Shown: positions 1-6,871, counted from the first letter of the stretch. The stretch is 10,385 nucleotides of DNA from Paracoccaceae bacterium (GCA_015487335.1 WFPZ01000078.1:1-10385), one strand, 5' to 3'. Numbers and translations: made by a program. Notes: generated by a model not told the origin, from the sequence alone.

Positions 1-485
1 CCGGCGTTCATGCCCAGCGCATAGCCCTGGATCTTCTTGGGGAAGAAGAAGCTGATGTTGGACATCGACGAGGCGAAGTTGCCGCCCCCGATCCCGGACA
101 GAAGCGCCAGCAGCTGGAACACCCACAACGGGGTATCGGGGTTTTCAAGCGCCAGCCCGGTGCCGAGCGCGGGAATGATCAGGAGCGCAGTGGTGAACAC
201 GATGGTGTTGCGCCCCCCGGCGATGCGGATGAAGAAGGTGGAGGGGATGCGCAGCGTCGCCCCCGAAAGCCCGGCGATCGCCGAGAGCGTGAACAGCTCC
301 GACTTCTCGAACGGATAGCCGAGGTTGAGCATCTGCACGGTGATGATCCCCCAGTACAGCCACACGGCAAAGCCGCACAGCAGGCTGGGAATGGAAATCC
401 ACAGGTTGCGGTTGGCAATCTTCCTGCCTGTCGAGTTCCAGAACTTCTCGTCCTCGACGTTCCAGTTTCTCAGATCCTGTCCCAA
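1..485 (-). CDS. narK2: NarK2-type nitrate/nitrite transporter, N-terminal part (cut by window edge)
   Basis: Inner-membrane MFS carrier of the nitrate/nitrite porter (NNP) family. The E. coli NarK-like branch exchanges nitrate for nitrite during nitrate respiration. Only 161 residues are present; the C-terminus lies beyond position 1. The start is a TTG at 483-485: AGGAG lies 7 nt upstream and there is no in-frame ATG nearby, so an ATG-only gene caller would miss it. After a hydrophilic head (residues 1-27) come hydrophobic segments at about 28-50, 65-82, 95-112 and 118-140. Residues 74-80 (SGATLRI) hold R79, matching the substrate-binding Arg89 region of E. coli NarK. Residues 131-154 form the nitrate signature, including GGNFASSMSNISFFFPKK. 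It lies 78 nt downstream of narK1 on the same strand, so the two are probably co-transcribed. The family call is firm; antiport rather than symport is inferred from the subtype. Confidence 0.9.
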   Translation of the reverse strand, partial: MGQDLRNWNVEDEKFWNSTGRKIANRNLWISIPSLLCGFAVWLYWGIITVQMLNLGYPFEKSELFTLSAIAGLSGATLRIPSTFFIRIAGGRNTIVFTTALLIIPALGTGLALENPDTPLWVFQLLALLSGIGGGNFASSMSNISFFFPKKIQGYALGMNA

Positions 486-530
486 TGTCTTTCTCCTTCC
501 TGGAGCGGGATGTTGTCTTGGAGTGAAAGG

Positions 531-553
531 GGCGGGCCGGGCCGCGGCCCGCC
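531..553 (-). other. GC-rich intercistronic hairpin between narK1 and narK2
   Basis: An 8-bp perfect inverted repeat (GGCGGGCC ... GGCCCGCC) with a 7-nt loop lies 10 nt after the narK1 stop codon, within the 78-nt gap before the narK2 start. On the transcribed strand it is followed only by CCTTTCAC, so the U-run is too short for a strong intrinsic terminator. It more plausibly acts as an attenuator or an mRNA 3'-end stabiliser that sets the ratio of the two transporters. The inverted repeat is seen directly; its function is inferred. Confidence 0.4.
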
Positions 554-563
554 GGGTTTGCGG

Positions 564-1913
564 TTACTTGTCCGCCGTGGCAGGCGCGGGCTGCGGCTTG
601 TCGGGCACGTCCGAGAGATACGTCTCCTTGCGCAGCTCGGGGTATTTCTCGCGTTCCATCTTGCGGATCGCCAGGTGCATCCAGATGGTCGAGATCGCCA
701 CGATCACGAACATCAGCATGAACACGACCGACCAGATCTTCGTCAGGTCCAGCAGCACCCCGAAGGCGATCGGCAGAATGAAGCCGCCCAGGCCCCCGAT
801 CATGCCCACCAGGCCGCCCACGGCGCCCACGTGGTGGGGGTAGTAGACGGGGATGTGCTTGTAGACTGCGGCCTTGCCGAGGCTCATCACGAAGCCCAGA
901 ACCACCGAAAGGAAGACGAAGAGGTAGAGCGGGATGCCGAAGCTGAACTGGATCAGGGTCGGCTTGCCGTCAGGCCCGGGGATGCCCTCGATGATGTAGG
1001 TCGTGGGCGGGTAGCTCATGATGAACAGCACGATCAGCGAGACGATGAAGGTCAGATACATCACGAAGCGTGCGCCCCAGACGTCGGACATCCAGCCACC
1101 CAGCGCACGGAAGATCGAGCCGGGCAGCGAGTACATCCCGGCAAACACGCCGGCCGCGGCGAGGCTCACCCCGTAGGCGCCCACGTAGTAGCGCGGAAGG
1201 AACGAGGCGAAGGCCACGAAGGCGCCGAAGACGAAGAAGTAGTAGGTGGCGAAACGCCAGACCTGGATGTTCTTCAGCGGCTCCAGCTGCATGCGCGCCG
1301 AAGGGGGCTTCTTGCCGGTCCTGCGCTGCTCGACCACGACCGGGTCGTCCTTGGCGAAGATGTAGAAGATGATCGCCATGGCCACCAGCACGACGGCATA
1401 GATCTTCGCCGTGCCCTGCCAGCCCACGGCCAGCACCAGGAAGGGCGCGGCGAAGTTGGTCACCGCGGCACCCACGTTGCCGGCCCCGAAGATGCCCAGC
1501 GCGGTGCCCTGCTTCTCGGCCGGGAACCAGCGCGAGACATAGGCGATGCCGATGATGAACGACCCGCCGGCAAGCCCCAGCCCGAGGGCGGCCATCAGGA
1601 ACACCGCGTAGGTCTGCACCGAGGCCAGCAGCCAGACGCTGATGGCGGTGATCAGCATCTGCACCGTCATCATGATGCGGCCGCCGATCTGGTCGGTCCA
1701 GACGCCAAGGAAGATCCGGCTGATCGAACCGGTCAGAACGGGGGTTGCCACCAGCAGGCCGAACTGGGTCTCGCTCAGGCCCAGCTCCTGCTTGATCTCG
1801 ACGCCAATGATCGAAAAAATCGTCCAGACAGCGAAGCAGACGGTGAATGCGAGCGTGCTCAACCCCAACGCCCGATATTCGTCTCTTCGGGTCACGCCCT
1901 TTAGTTCGTGCAT
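564..1913 (-). CDS. narK1: NarK1-type nitrate transporter (MFS, NNP family)
   Basis: Cytoplasmic-membrane nitrate importer of 449 residues with about 12 hydrophobic segments. Type I NarK proteins are thought to take up nitrate with protons, supplying the first nitrate before nitrite exchange can begin. The ATG at 1911-1913 was chosen because GGAGGG lies 6 nt upstream; an ATG 13 codons further up has no such site. Visible motifs are the MFS loop GVWTDQIGGR (70-79), R66 in TGSISRIFLG and R269 in GSIFRALGGW (the two positions expected for substrate arginines), the first nitrate signature at 111-136 (GLGLAGGSFIIGIAYVSRWF) and a glycine-rich second signature at 367-381. The gene is divergent from the NarR-like regulator and is preceded by a perfect FNR box 80 nt upstream. 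In Paracoccus the NarK1 and NarK2 halves form one fused protein; here they are separate genes in the same order. Confidence 0.92.
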   Translation of the reverse strand: MHELKGVTRRDEYRALGLSTLAFTVCFAVWTIFSIIGVEIKQELGLSETQFGLLVATPVLTGSISRIFLGVWTDQIGGRIMMTVQMLITAISVWLLASVQTYAVFLMAALGLGLAGGSFIIGIAYVSRWFPAEKQGTALGIFGAGNVGAAVTNFAAPFLVLAVGWQGTAKIYAVVLVAMAIIFYIFAKDDPVVVEQRRTGKKPPSARMQLEPLKNIQVWRFATYYFFVFGAFVAFASFLPRYYVGAYGVSLAAAGVFAGMYSLPGSIFRALGGWMSDVWGARFVMYLTFIVSLIVLFIMSYPPTTYIIEGIPGPDGKPTLIQFSFGIPLYLFVFLSVVLGFVMSLGKAAVYKHIPVYYPHHVGAVGGLVGMIGGLGGFILPIAFGVLLDLTKIWSVVFMLMFVIVAISTIWMHLAIRKMEREKYPELRKETYLSDVPDKPQPAPATADK

Positions 1914-1992
1914 AATCAACCCTCCGAAATGAACGGCCCCGCACGGGCCCACTGGTCGTGATGAAACTGGTGGGAAAATCGTCTCGATTTAC

Positions 1993-2006
1993 TTGATCGA
2001 AATCAA
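1993..2006. promoter_or_regulatory. Perfect FNR/NNR-type box in the narK1-narR divergent region
   Basis: TTGATCGAAATCAA is an exact match to TTGAT-N4-ATCAA, the consensus bound by FNR-type regulators whose recognition helix carries E-x-x-S-R. Its near edge is 79 nt from the narK1 start. With the usual class II centre at -41.5, transcription of narK1 would begin near 1958 and give a leader of about 45 nt. On the plus strand, TATGAT at 2033-2038 (5/6 match to a -10 box) lies at a compatible distance, so the same box could also activate narR. An imperfect dyad, ACAAA (2014-2018) and TTTGT (2025-2029), lies beside it. The box is seen directly; which regulator binds is inferred. Confidence 0.88.
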
Positions 2007-2107
2007 TGGTGCGACAAAAAGTCATTTGTTTTTATGATATTAAAGAAAACTTTCTGCAGCAGCGAAGAACTCCTCAAACCATGATGTCGCAATGGTCGCG
2101 ACAGCGC

Positions 2108-2137
2108 TTGACTCAGGCCTCGCACATCCGTGATGAA
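2108..2137 (+). promoter_or_regulatory. Candidate proximal promoter of the NarR-like gene
   Basis: TTGACT at 2108-2113 matches the -35 consensus at 5 of 6 positions. GATGAA at 2132-2137, 18 nt further on, is a poor -10 (3 of 6). Transcription would start about 20 nt before the ATG at 2165. The alternative is the upstream TATGAT (2033-2038) near the FNR box. Sequence alone cannot choose between them. Confidence 0.3.
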
Positions 2138-2164
2138 TGTCACACCACAAGGCCGGGGGCTCTC

Positions 2165-2851
2165 ATGCTGTCACGCCACATCGACGAGATTCGCGCATTG
2201 CCCCTGTTCGCGCAGGTCAGCGAAGCCTCGTTCCGGGATCTGACCCGCGGCGCCTACGTGCAGAACTTCCCCCCTCGCGCCGAGCTGATCACCGAGGGCG
2301 ATCCGGCCGATTTCCTGCATGTCGTCATCTCCGGCTGCATCGAGATGTTCGCCTCGTGGCAGGGGCGCGAGACCTCGCTGTTCCTGCTCGGCCCGCAGGA
2401 CACGTTCATCCTGGCGGCCACCATCAAGGATCGCCCCTACCTGATGTCGGCCCGCACGCTGGAAAAATCCCGGCTGATCATGATCCCCTCCGAAGACATC
2501 CGCGCCGTGTTCGAGCGCGATTCCGATTTCGCCAAGGCGATCGTCTCGGAACTGGCCGCCTGCTACCGCGGCGCGATCAAGGGGGCCAAGAACCTCCGCC
2601 TGCGCACCTCCTCCGAGCGGATCGCCAATTTCCTGCTCAAGGAATACCACGCCCACGGCGCGCAGGAGCGCTTCGCGCTGGATTTCGAAAAGAAGCGGAT
2701 CGCCACCTTCCTCGGCATGACCCGCGAGAACCTCTCGCGTGCGTTTGCCAATCTCAGGAACCACGGCGTGCAGGTGGACGGCAACGAGATCGTGATCACC
2801 GATCTCGACAAGCTGATCGCCTTCGCCAGGCCCGACCCGCTGATCGACTGA
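2165..2851 (+). CDS. narR: Crp/Fnr-family regulator without Fe-S cysteines (NarR-like)
   Basis: Cytoplasmic transcription factor of 228 residues: an N-terminal cyclic-nucleotide-binding-like beta domain (about 10-125), a dimer helix (about 125-145) and a winged HTH (about 148-215). The recognition helix MTRENLSRAFANL carries E188, S191 and R192, the E-x-x-S-R set by which FNR reads TTGAT half-sites, and such a site lies in its own upstream region. Only two cysteines (C59, C133) are present, and there is no N-terminal cysteine cluster, so it is not an oxygen-sensing FnrL. In Paracoccus, NarR is an FNR relative of this kind, encoded beside narK and needed for nar expression in response to nitrate or nitrite. 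The ATG at 2165 fits the family start; an in-frame ATG at 2006 would add 53 unrelated residues starting in the FNR box. Its ribosome site is weak (GGGGG). A Dnr/Nnr-type NO sensor is the main alternative. Confidence 0.82.
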   Translation: MLSRHIDEIRALPLFAQVSEASFRDLTRGAYVQNFPPRAELITEGDPADFLHVVISGCIEMFASWQGRETSLFLLGPQDTFILAATIKDRPYLMSARTLEKSRLIMIPSEDIRAVFERDSDFAKAIVSELAACYRGAIKGAKNLRLRTSSERIANFLLKEYHAHGAQERFALDFEKKRIATFLGMTRENLSRAFANLRNHGVQVDGNEIVITDLDKLIAFARPDPLID

Positions 2852-2856
2852 ACCGC

Positions 2857-2879
2857 CCCCGGCCCTCAGGCGGGGTTTT
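2857..2879 (+). terminator. Intrinsic terminator after the NarR-like gene
   Basis: The narR stop (2849-2851) is followed within 6 nt by a GC-rich stem: CCCCG at 2857-2861 and CC at 2863-2864 pair with GGCGGGG at 2869-2875, with one bulged G and the loop CTCA. TTTT follows. The 3' arm overlaps the stop codon and last codons of glpD, which converges from the other strand. The T-run favours termination of the plus-strand transcript. Confidence 0.6.
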
Positions 2880-4446
2880 CCTCCAGCCACCGTTGCAGGG
2901 CGGCGGTTTCGGCCTCGTTCAGGCGCAGCCCGATCCGGGAGCGGCGCCACAGGATGTCCTCGGCGGTGCGGGCGAATTCGCGCTCGCGCAGCCAGATCAC
3001 CTCGCGCTCGGTCAGGTTCCAGCCGAAATGGCGGCCGAGATCGCCGGCGGCCTTCGCCCCGTCCAGCAGCGCGAAGGCCTCGGTGCCATAGGCGCGCACC
3101 AGCCGCCGGGCCCAGCGCTCGTCGAGGAAGGGGTGGCGCGCCATCAGATCCGCCTTCAGCCGCCCTGCCCCGTCCACCGCGAAATCGCCCCCCGGCAGCG
3201 GCGCGCCGGCCGTCCACGGCCCGCTGTCGCGCGGCAGGTGGGGCGCCAGCTTCTCCAGCGCGTGCTCGGCCAGACGGCGGTAGGTGGTGATCTTGCCGCC
3301 GAACACCGACAGAAGCGGCGCCGCCCCTTCGGGGGCGGAAAGCTTCAGCACGTAGTCGCGGGTCGCGGCGGTGGCCGAGGCGGCGTGATCGTCATAAAGC
3401 GGCCGCACGCCGGAGTAGCTCCACACCACGTCCTCCTCGCGCAGGGGCACGCGGAAGAAGCGCCCGGCCGCGGCCAGCAGATAGGCGCGCTCTTCCGGGG
3501 TGCAGACGGCCTGCCCCGGATCGCCCTGATGGTCCACGTCGGTGGTGCCGATCAGGGTGAAGTCGCTCTCGTAGGGGATGGCGAAGATGATCCGCCCGTC
3601 GGGCAGCTGGAAGAAATAGGGCTGGTCGTGGTCGAACAGCCGCCGCATCACGATATGGCTGCCGCGCACCAGGCGCACCCCGTCGGTGCTGGCGGCGTGG
3701 ATGCGCGTCTTCAGCACCTCCTCCACCCAGGGGCCGGCGGCATTCACCAGGATGCGCGCGGCCACCTGCCGGCGCCCCTCCGGGCCGGCCAGCGTCACCC
3801 GCCACAGCCCGCCCGCGCGTTCGGCGCTTTCGACGCTGGTGCGGGTGAGCACCCGCGCCCCCCGCGCGGCGGCGTCGCGGGCGTTGAGCACCACCAGCCG
3901 GCTGTCCTCCACCCAGCAGTCGGAATATTCGAACCCCTTCGTGAAGCGGCCGTCCAGCACCCGGCCCGCCGGATGGCGGCGCAGGTCCAGCGTGCGCGTG
4001 CCGGGCAGTATCTCGCGCCCGCCCAGATGGTCGTAGATGAACAGCCCCGTGCGCACCAGCCAGGCCGGGCGGCGGCCGCGCAGCCAGGGCATGGTGAGGC
4101 GCAACAGACGGCCCAGCGGCGAGATGTCGTTTTCCAGCCGCAGATCGGGGTCATGGGGCAGGATGAAGCGCAGCGGCCAGGAGATGTGCGGCATCATCCG
4201 CAGCAGCACCTCGCGCTCGATCAGCGCCTCGCGCACCAGCCGGAACTCGAAGAACTCCAGATAGCGCAAGCCCCCGTGAAACAGCTTGGTCGAGGCCGAG
4301 GAGGTGGCCTGCGCCAGATCGCCCTTCTCGCACAGCACAACCTTCAGCCCGCGCCCGGCGGCGTCGCGGGCGATGCCGCAGCCGTTCACCCCGCCGCCAA
4401 TGATCAGCAGGTCATGAACCTGCCCCTGTGTCTCATCCGCGCTCAT
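2866..4446 (-). CDS. glpD: Aerobic glycerol-3-phosphate dehydrogenase (FAD)
   Basis: Oxidises sn-glycerol-3-phosphate to dihydroxyacetone phosphate at the inner membrane face and passes electrons to ubiquinone. The 526 residues compare with about 501 in E. coli GlpD. The N-terminal dinucleotide fold reads LIIGGGVNGCG at 14-24 with E40 at the end of the second strand. SSASTKLFHGGLRYLE (49-64) is the family's FAD/substrate segment. SYSGVRPL (343-350) and GGKITTYRRLAEHALE (383-398) are typical GlpD blocks, and a C-terminal helical domain follows from about 400. The ATG at 4444-4446 lies inside the end of glpR, which it overlaps by 14 nt; its ribosome site (GGGGGG) is inside glpR, so translational coupling is likely. 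An ATG 10 codons upstream is less likely because it adds residues with no family counterpart. The 3' end stops 14 nt from the convergent narR. Repression by GlpR is expected from the operon. Confidence 0.96.
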   Translation of the reverse strand: MSADETQGQVHDLLIIGGGVNGCGIARDAAGRGLKVVLCEKGDLAQATSSASTKLFHGGLRYLEFFEFRLVREALIEREVLLRMMPHISWPLRFILPHDPDLRLENDISPLGRLLRLTMPWLRGRRPAWLVRTGLFIYDHLGGREILPGTRTLDLRRHPAGRVLDGRFTKGFEYSDCWVEDSRLVVLNARDAAARGARVLTRTSVESAERAGGLWRVTLAGPEGRRQVAARILVNAAGPWVEEVLKTRIHAASTDGVRLVRGSHIVMRRLFDHDQPYFFQLPDGRIIFAIPYESDFTLIGTTDVDHQGDPGQAVCTPEERAYLLAAAGRFFRVPLREEDVVWSYSGVRPLYDDHAASATAATRDYVLKLSAPEGAAPLLSVFGGKITTYRRLAEHALEKLAPHLPRDSGPWTAGAPLPGGDFAVDGAGRLKADLMARHPFLDERWARRLVRAYGTEAFALLDGAKAAGDLGRHFGWNLTEREVIWLREREFARTAEDILWRRSRIGLRLNEAETAALQRWLEENPA

Positions 4447-5239
4447 CTCGCCCCCCCTGCCCGTCTTCGCCCGCACCCGCGATCAGCACCTCGGTGTCGG
4501 CCGCCGCGGCGGCGTCGAGAAAGGCGGGGGGCGGCGCGCGGTCGGTGATCACGTAGTCGAGCGCGTCGAGATTGCAGATGCGCACCGGCGCGGTGCGGGC
4601 GAACTTGGAATGGTCGCACACCAGCACCCGGGCGCGCGCGTGCGCGAGCATGGCGCGCGCCACCGAGACCTCGCGCGCGTCGAAATCCAGCACCGCCCCG
4701 TCCTCCTCCACCGACGAACAGCCGATGATCGCGTAATCCACCTTGTAGCGGGCGATGAACTCGGCCGCCTGCCCGCCGATCACCGCCCCGTCGGAGGGGC
4801 GCACCGCGCCGCCGACCATGATCAGCTCGCGCTGGGAGGTGCCGATCAGGGTGGTGATGATGTTGATGTTGTTGGAGATCACCACCAGATCGCGATGTCC
4901 GGCCAGCGCCCGGGCCACCTGCTCGGTGGTGGTGCCGATGTTGAGGCTCAGCGAACAGTGATCGGGGATCAGCGCCGCCGCGCGCCGGGCGATCGCCTCC
5001 TTGGCGGCGCGGTTGAGATCACGGCGCTGGCGGTAATCGACGTTGGAAACCGAAATCGAATCCACCGCCCGCGCCCCGCCATGAACACGGCGTGCGAAAC
5101 CCGCACCGCACAGCTCGTTCAGATCACGCCGGATCGTCTGCGTGCTCACCGAAAACCGCGCCGAAAGATCATCGACCCCAACCGCGCCCGATTCGCGAAT
5201 GAGCTCAAGTATCTTCCGCTGCCTCTCAGATAAGACCAT
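4433..5239 (-). CDS. glpR: DeoR-family repressor of glycerol-3-phosphate metabolism
   Basis: Cytoplasmic DNA-binding repressor of 268 residues. The N-terminal DeoR HTH spans about 5-57, with the recognition helix VSTQTIRRDLNEL (31-43) followed by RRVHGGA (50-56). The C-terminal sugar-phosphate sensor domain (about 76-235) has the LNIGTTTEQVA segment (99-109) and GGQAAEF (155-161), as in GlpR-type proteins. The first gene of the pair, it ends 14 nt inside glpD, which supports glycerol-3-phosphate as its effector: in the family the phosphorylated ligand releases the repressor. The ATG at 5237-5239 aligns with usual GlpR starts, although no clear ribosome site precedes it. The C-terminal tail (about 240-268) is low-complexity, rich in Ala, Gly and Asp. 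The specific GlpR call depends on glpD being next door; the DeoR family call does not. Confidence 0.9.
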   Translation of the reverse strand: MVLSERQRKILELIRESGAVGVDDLSARFSVSTQTIRRDLNELCGAGFARRVHGGARAVDSISVSNVDYRQRRDLNRAAKEAIARRAAALIPDHCSLSLNIGTTTEQVARALAGHRDLVVISNNINIITTLIGTSQRELIMVGGAVRPSDGAVIGGQAAEFIARYKVDYAIIGCSSVEEDGAVLDFDAREVSVARAMLAHARARVLVCDHSKFARTAPVRICNLDALDYVITDRAPPPAFLDAAAAADTEVLIAGAGEDGQGGRDERG

Positions 5240-5308
5240 GGGTGTTCGTGCCGTCTTGTCCGCTTCAGGCGCAGCATATCGCCTCTGCCGCGTTCGAGCA
5301 CGGTTTTA

Positions 5309-5328
5309 TTTCGTTTCGCCTTCGAAAA
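5309..5328. promoter_or_regulatory. Candidate GlpR operator: TTTCG repeats upstream of glpR
   Basis: Two tandem TTTCG units (5309-5313 and 5314-5318) are followed by a CGAAA (5323-5327), so the second unit and the CGAAA form an inverted repeat with a 4-bp spacer (TTTCG-CCTT-CGAAA). This lies 70-90 nt upstream of the glpR start in a locally AT-rich stretch that also carries TAAAAC (minus strand, 5308-5303) as a weak -10 candidate. DeoR-family repressors commonly bind repeats containing TTCG, and E. coli GlpR sites contain TTCG/CGAA arms. The repeats are seen directly; GlpR binding and autoregulation are inferred. I find no convincing -35. Confidence 0.45.
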
Positions 5329-5388
5329 ATTTCACATGAACATTTCCGCCCATGAAATTCGCCCCGTCCGCCCACCCAGACAGAGCGC

Positions 5389-5403
5389 CGGGGCACCGCC
5401 CCG
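5389..5403 (-). terminator. Hairpin downstream of the DAHP synthase gene (weak terminator candidate)
   Basis: A perfect 6-bp stem (CGGGGC/GCCCCG) with a 3-nt loop lies 63 nt after the DAHP synthase stop, between it and glpR. A second GC-rich palindrome, GGGCCGGCCC (5447-5456), sits closer to the stop. Neither is followed by a U-run on the minus strand, so any termination would have to be Rho-assisted. The rest of 5240-5466 holds no gene that I can support. Confidence 0.25.
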
Positions 5404-5466
5404 CCATCTCTCTTCTGTCCCGGAATGCTCCCCGCGCCACGGCCCCGGGCCGGCCCCGCGCCAAGC

Positions 5467-6837
5467 TCAGACCACCGCGGCCTCCTGGCTGTCGCGGCGG
5501 CGGTTGCTGAGCTCCTCGGCCACCAGGAAGGCCAGCTCCAGCGCCTGGCTGGCGTTGAGCCGCGGGTCGCAGGCGGTGTGGTAGCGGCTGGAGAGGTCCT
5601 CGTCGGTCACCGCGCGCATGCCGCCGGTGCATTCGGTCACGTCCTTGCCGGTCATCTCGAAATGCACCCCGCCGGGGATCGTGCCCTCGGCGTTGTGAAC
5701 GGCGAAGAACTCGCGCACCTCGCGCAGCACCGAATCGAAGGGCCTGGTCTTGAAGCCCGAGGACGACTTGATGGTGTTGCCGTGCATCGGATCGCACGAC
5801 CACACCACGTTGGCACCCTCTTCGCGCACCGCCCTGATCAGCCGCGGCAGGTGCTCGCCCACGTTGCCGGCGCCGAAGCGCGTAATCAGGGTCAGCCGCC
5901 CCGGCTCGTTTTCGGGGTTGAGCTTCTCCAGCAGCCGCTTGAGGTCATCGGTGGTGAGGGAAGGCCCGCATTTCAGGCCGATCGGGTTCTGCACCCCGCG
6001 CAGGAACTCCACATGCGCGCCGTCGGGCTGGCGCGTGCGGTCGCCGATCCACAGCATGTGGCCCGAGCCCGCCACCGGCAGGCCGGTGGTAGAATCGACC
6101 CGGCACAGCGCCTCTTCGTATTCCAGCAGCAGCGCCTCGTGGCTGGTGTAGAATTCCACCGTGCGCAGGGTGTAGGCGCGCTCGCTGTCGACGCCGGCGG
6201 CACGCATGAAATCCAGCGTGTCGGTGATGCGCCGGGCCATGTCGCGGTAGCGTTCGGCCTCGTCGCTCTCGGTGAAGCCCAGCGTCCAGGCGTGCACCTG
6301 GTGGACATCCGCATAGCCCCCCGTCGAGAAGGCGCGCAGCAGGTTCAGCGTGGCCGCGGCCTGGGTATAGGCCTGCAGCATGCGTCGCGGGTCGGGCACC
6401 CTCGCCTCGGGGTCGAACTCGAAGCCGTTGATGATGTCGCCGCGGTAGCTGGGCAGCTCCTTTCCGTCGATGACCTCGGTGGGAGAGGAGCGCGGCTTGG
6501 CGAACTGGCCGGCCATCCGGCCCACCTTCACCACAGGCACCTTGGCGCCGTAGGTCAGCACCATCGCCATCTGCAGCATCACCTTGAAGGTGTCGCGGAT
6601 CAGATCGGCGGAGAACTCCGAGAAGCTCTCGGCGCAGTCGCCCCCCTGCAGCAGGAAGGCCTCGCCGCGGGCCGCCTTGCCCAGTTTCTCCTTCAGCCGC
6701 CGCGCCTCGCCGGCAAAGACGAGCGGCGGATACTTGGCCAGCTGCGCCTCGACGGCTTGCAGCGCGGCCTGGTCCGTGTACTCGGGCATCTGGACGCGCG
6801 GTTTCGAACGCCACCCGGTTTTCACCCACTCGCTCAT
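5467..6837 (-). CDS. aroG: Class II (plant-type) 3-deoxy-7-phosphoheptulonate synthase
   Basis: Cytoplasmic enzyme condensing phosphoenolpyruvate with erythrose 4-phosphate to DAHP, the first step of the shikimate pathway to aromatic amino acids. The 456 residues are a normal class II length. Visible blocks: LLQGGDCAESF (62-72) with C68 as expected metal ligand; KVGRMAGQFAKPRS (104-117) with R107 for PEP binding; GVQNPIGLKCGPS (281-293); WSCDPMHGNT (346-355) with H352; GGVHFEMTG (389-397) with E394; and DPRLN (424-428) with D424. C68, H352, E394 and D424 correspond to the four metal ligands known in the Mycobacterium tuberculosis enzyme. The ATG at 6835-6837 has GGAG 8 nt upstream; an ATG 21 codons further up lies in the promoter region. 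The class II fold is unrelated in close sequence to E. coli AroF/G/H, so the symbol is only a convention. It is divergent from the GlxA-family regulator and probably monocistronic. A secondary-metabolism paralogue is possible, but nothing nearby suggests it. Confidence 0.95.
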   Translation of the reverse strand: MSEWVKTGWRSKPRVQMPEYTDQAALQAVEAQLAKYPPLVFAGEARRLKEKLGKAARGEAFLLQGGDCAESFSEFSADLIRDTFKVMLQMAMVLTYGAKVPVVKVGRMAGQFAKPRSSPTEVIDGKELPSYRGDIINGFEFDPEARVPDPRRMLQAYTQAAATLNLLRAFSTGGYADVHQVHAWTLGFTESDEAERYRDMARRITDTLDFMRAAGVDSERAYTLRTVEFYTSHEALLLEYEEALCRVDSTTGLPVAGSGHMLWIGDRTRQPDGAHVEFLRGVQNPIGLKCGPSLTTDDLKRLLEKLNPENEPGRLTLITRFGAGNVGEHLPRLIRAVREEGANVVWSCDPMHGNTIKSSSGFKTRPFDSVLREVREFFAVHNAEGTIPGGVHFEMTGKDVTECTGGMRAVTDEDLSSRYHTACDPRLNASQALELAFLVAEELSNRRRDSQEAAVV

Positions 6838-6871
6838 TGTTCCAGCTCCGGCAAAGATGATGCGACGATCG

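Noticed and set aside
510..1904. Long plus-strand open frame (464 codons) opposite narK1
   Set aside because: It is antisense to a clear membrane transporter and its composition (His, Asp, Gly, Arg-rich) is typical of high-GC shadow frames.
2006..2164. N-terminal extension of the NarR-like protein from an ATG at 2006
   Set aside because: It would start within the FNR box and code 53 residues unlike any Crp/Fnr N-terminus; the ATG at 2165 gives a normal family length.
2137..4548. 803-codon plus-strand frame across narR and glpD
   Set aside because: Overlaps two well-supported genes in other frames; low-complexity Pro/Arg/Ala/His composition and no recognisable domain.
5440..5456. GC-rich overlapping palindromes after the DAHP synthase stop as an intrinsic terminator
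   Set aside because: Dyads are loopless and not followed by a T-run on the minus strand; likely a by-product of high GC.
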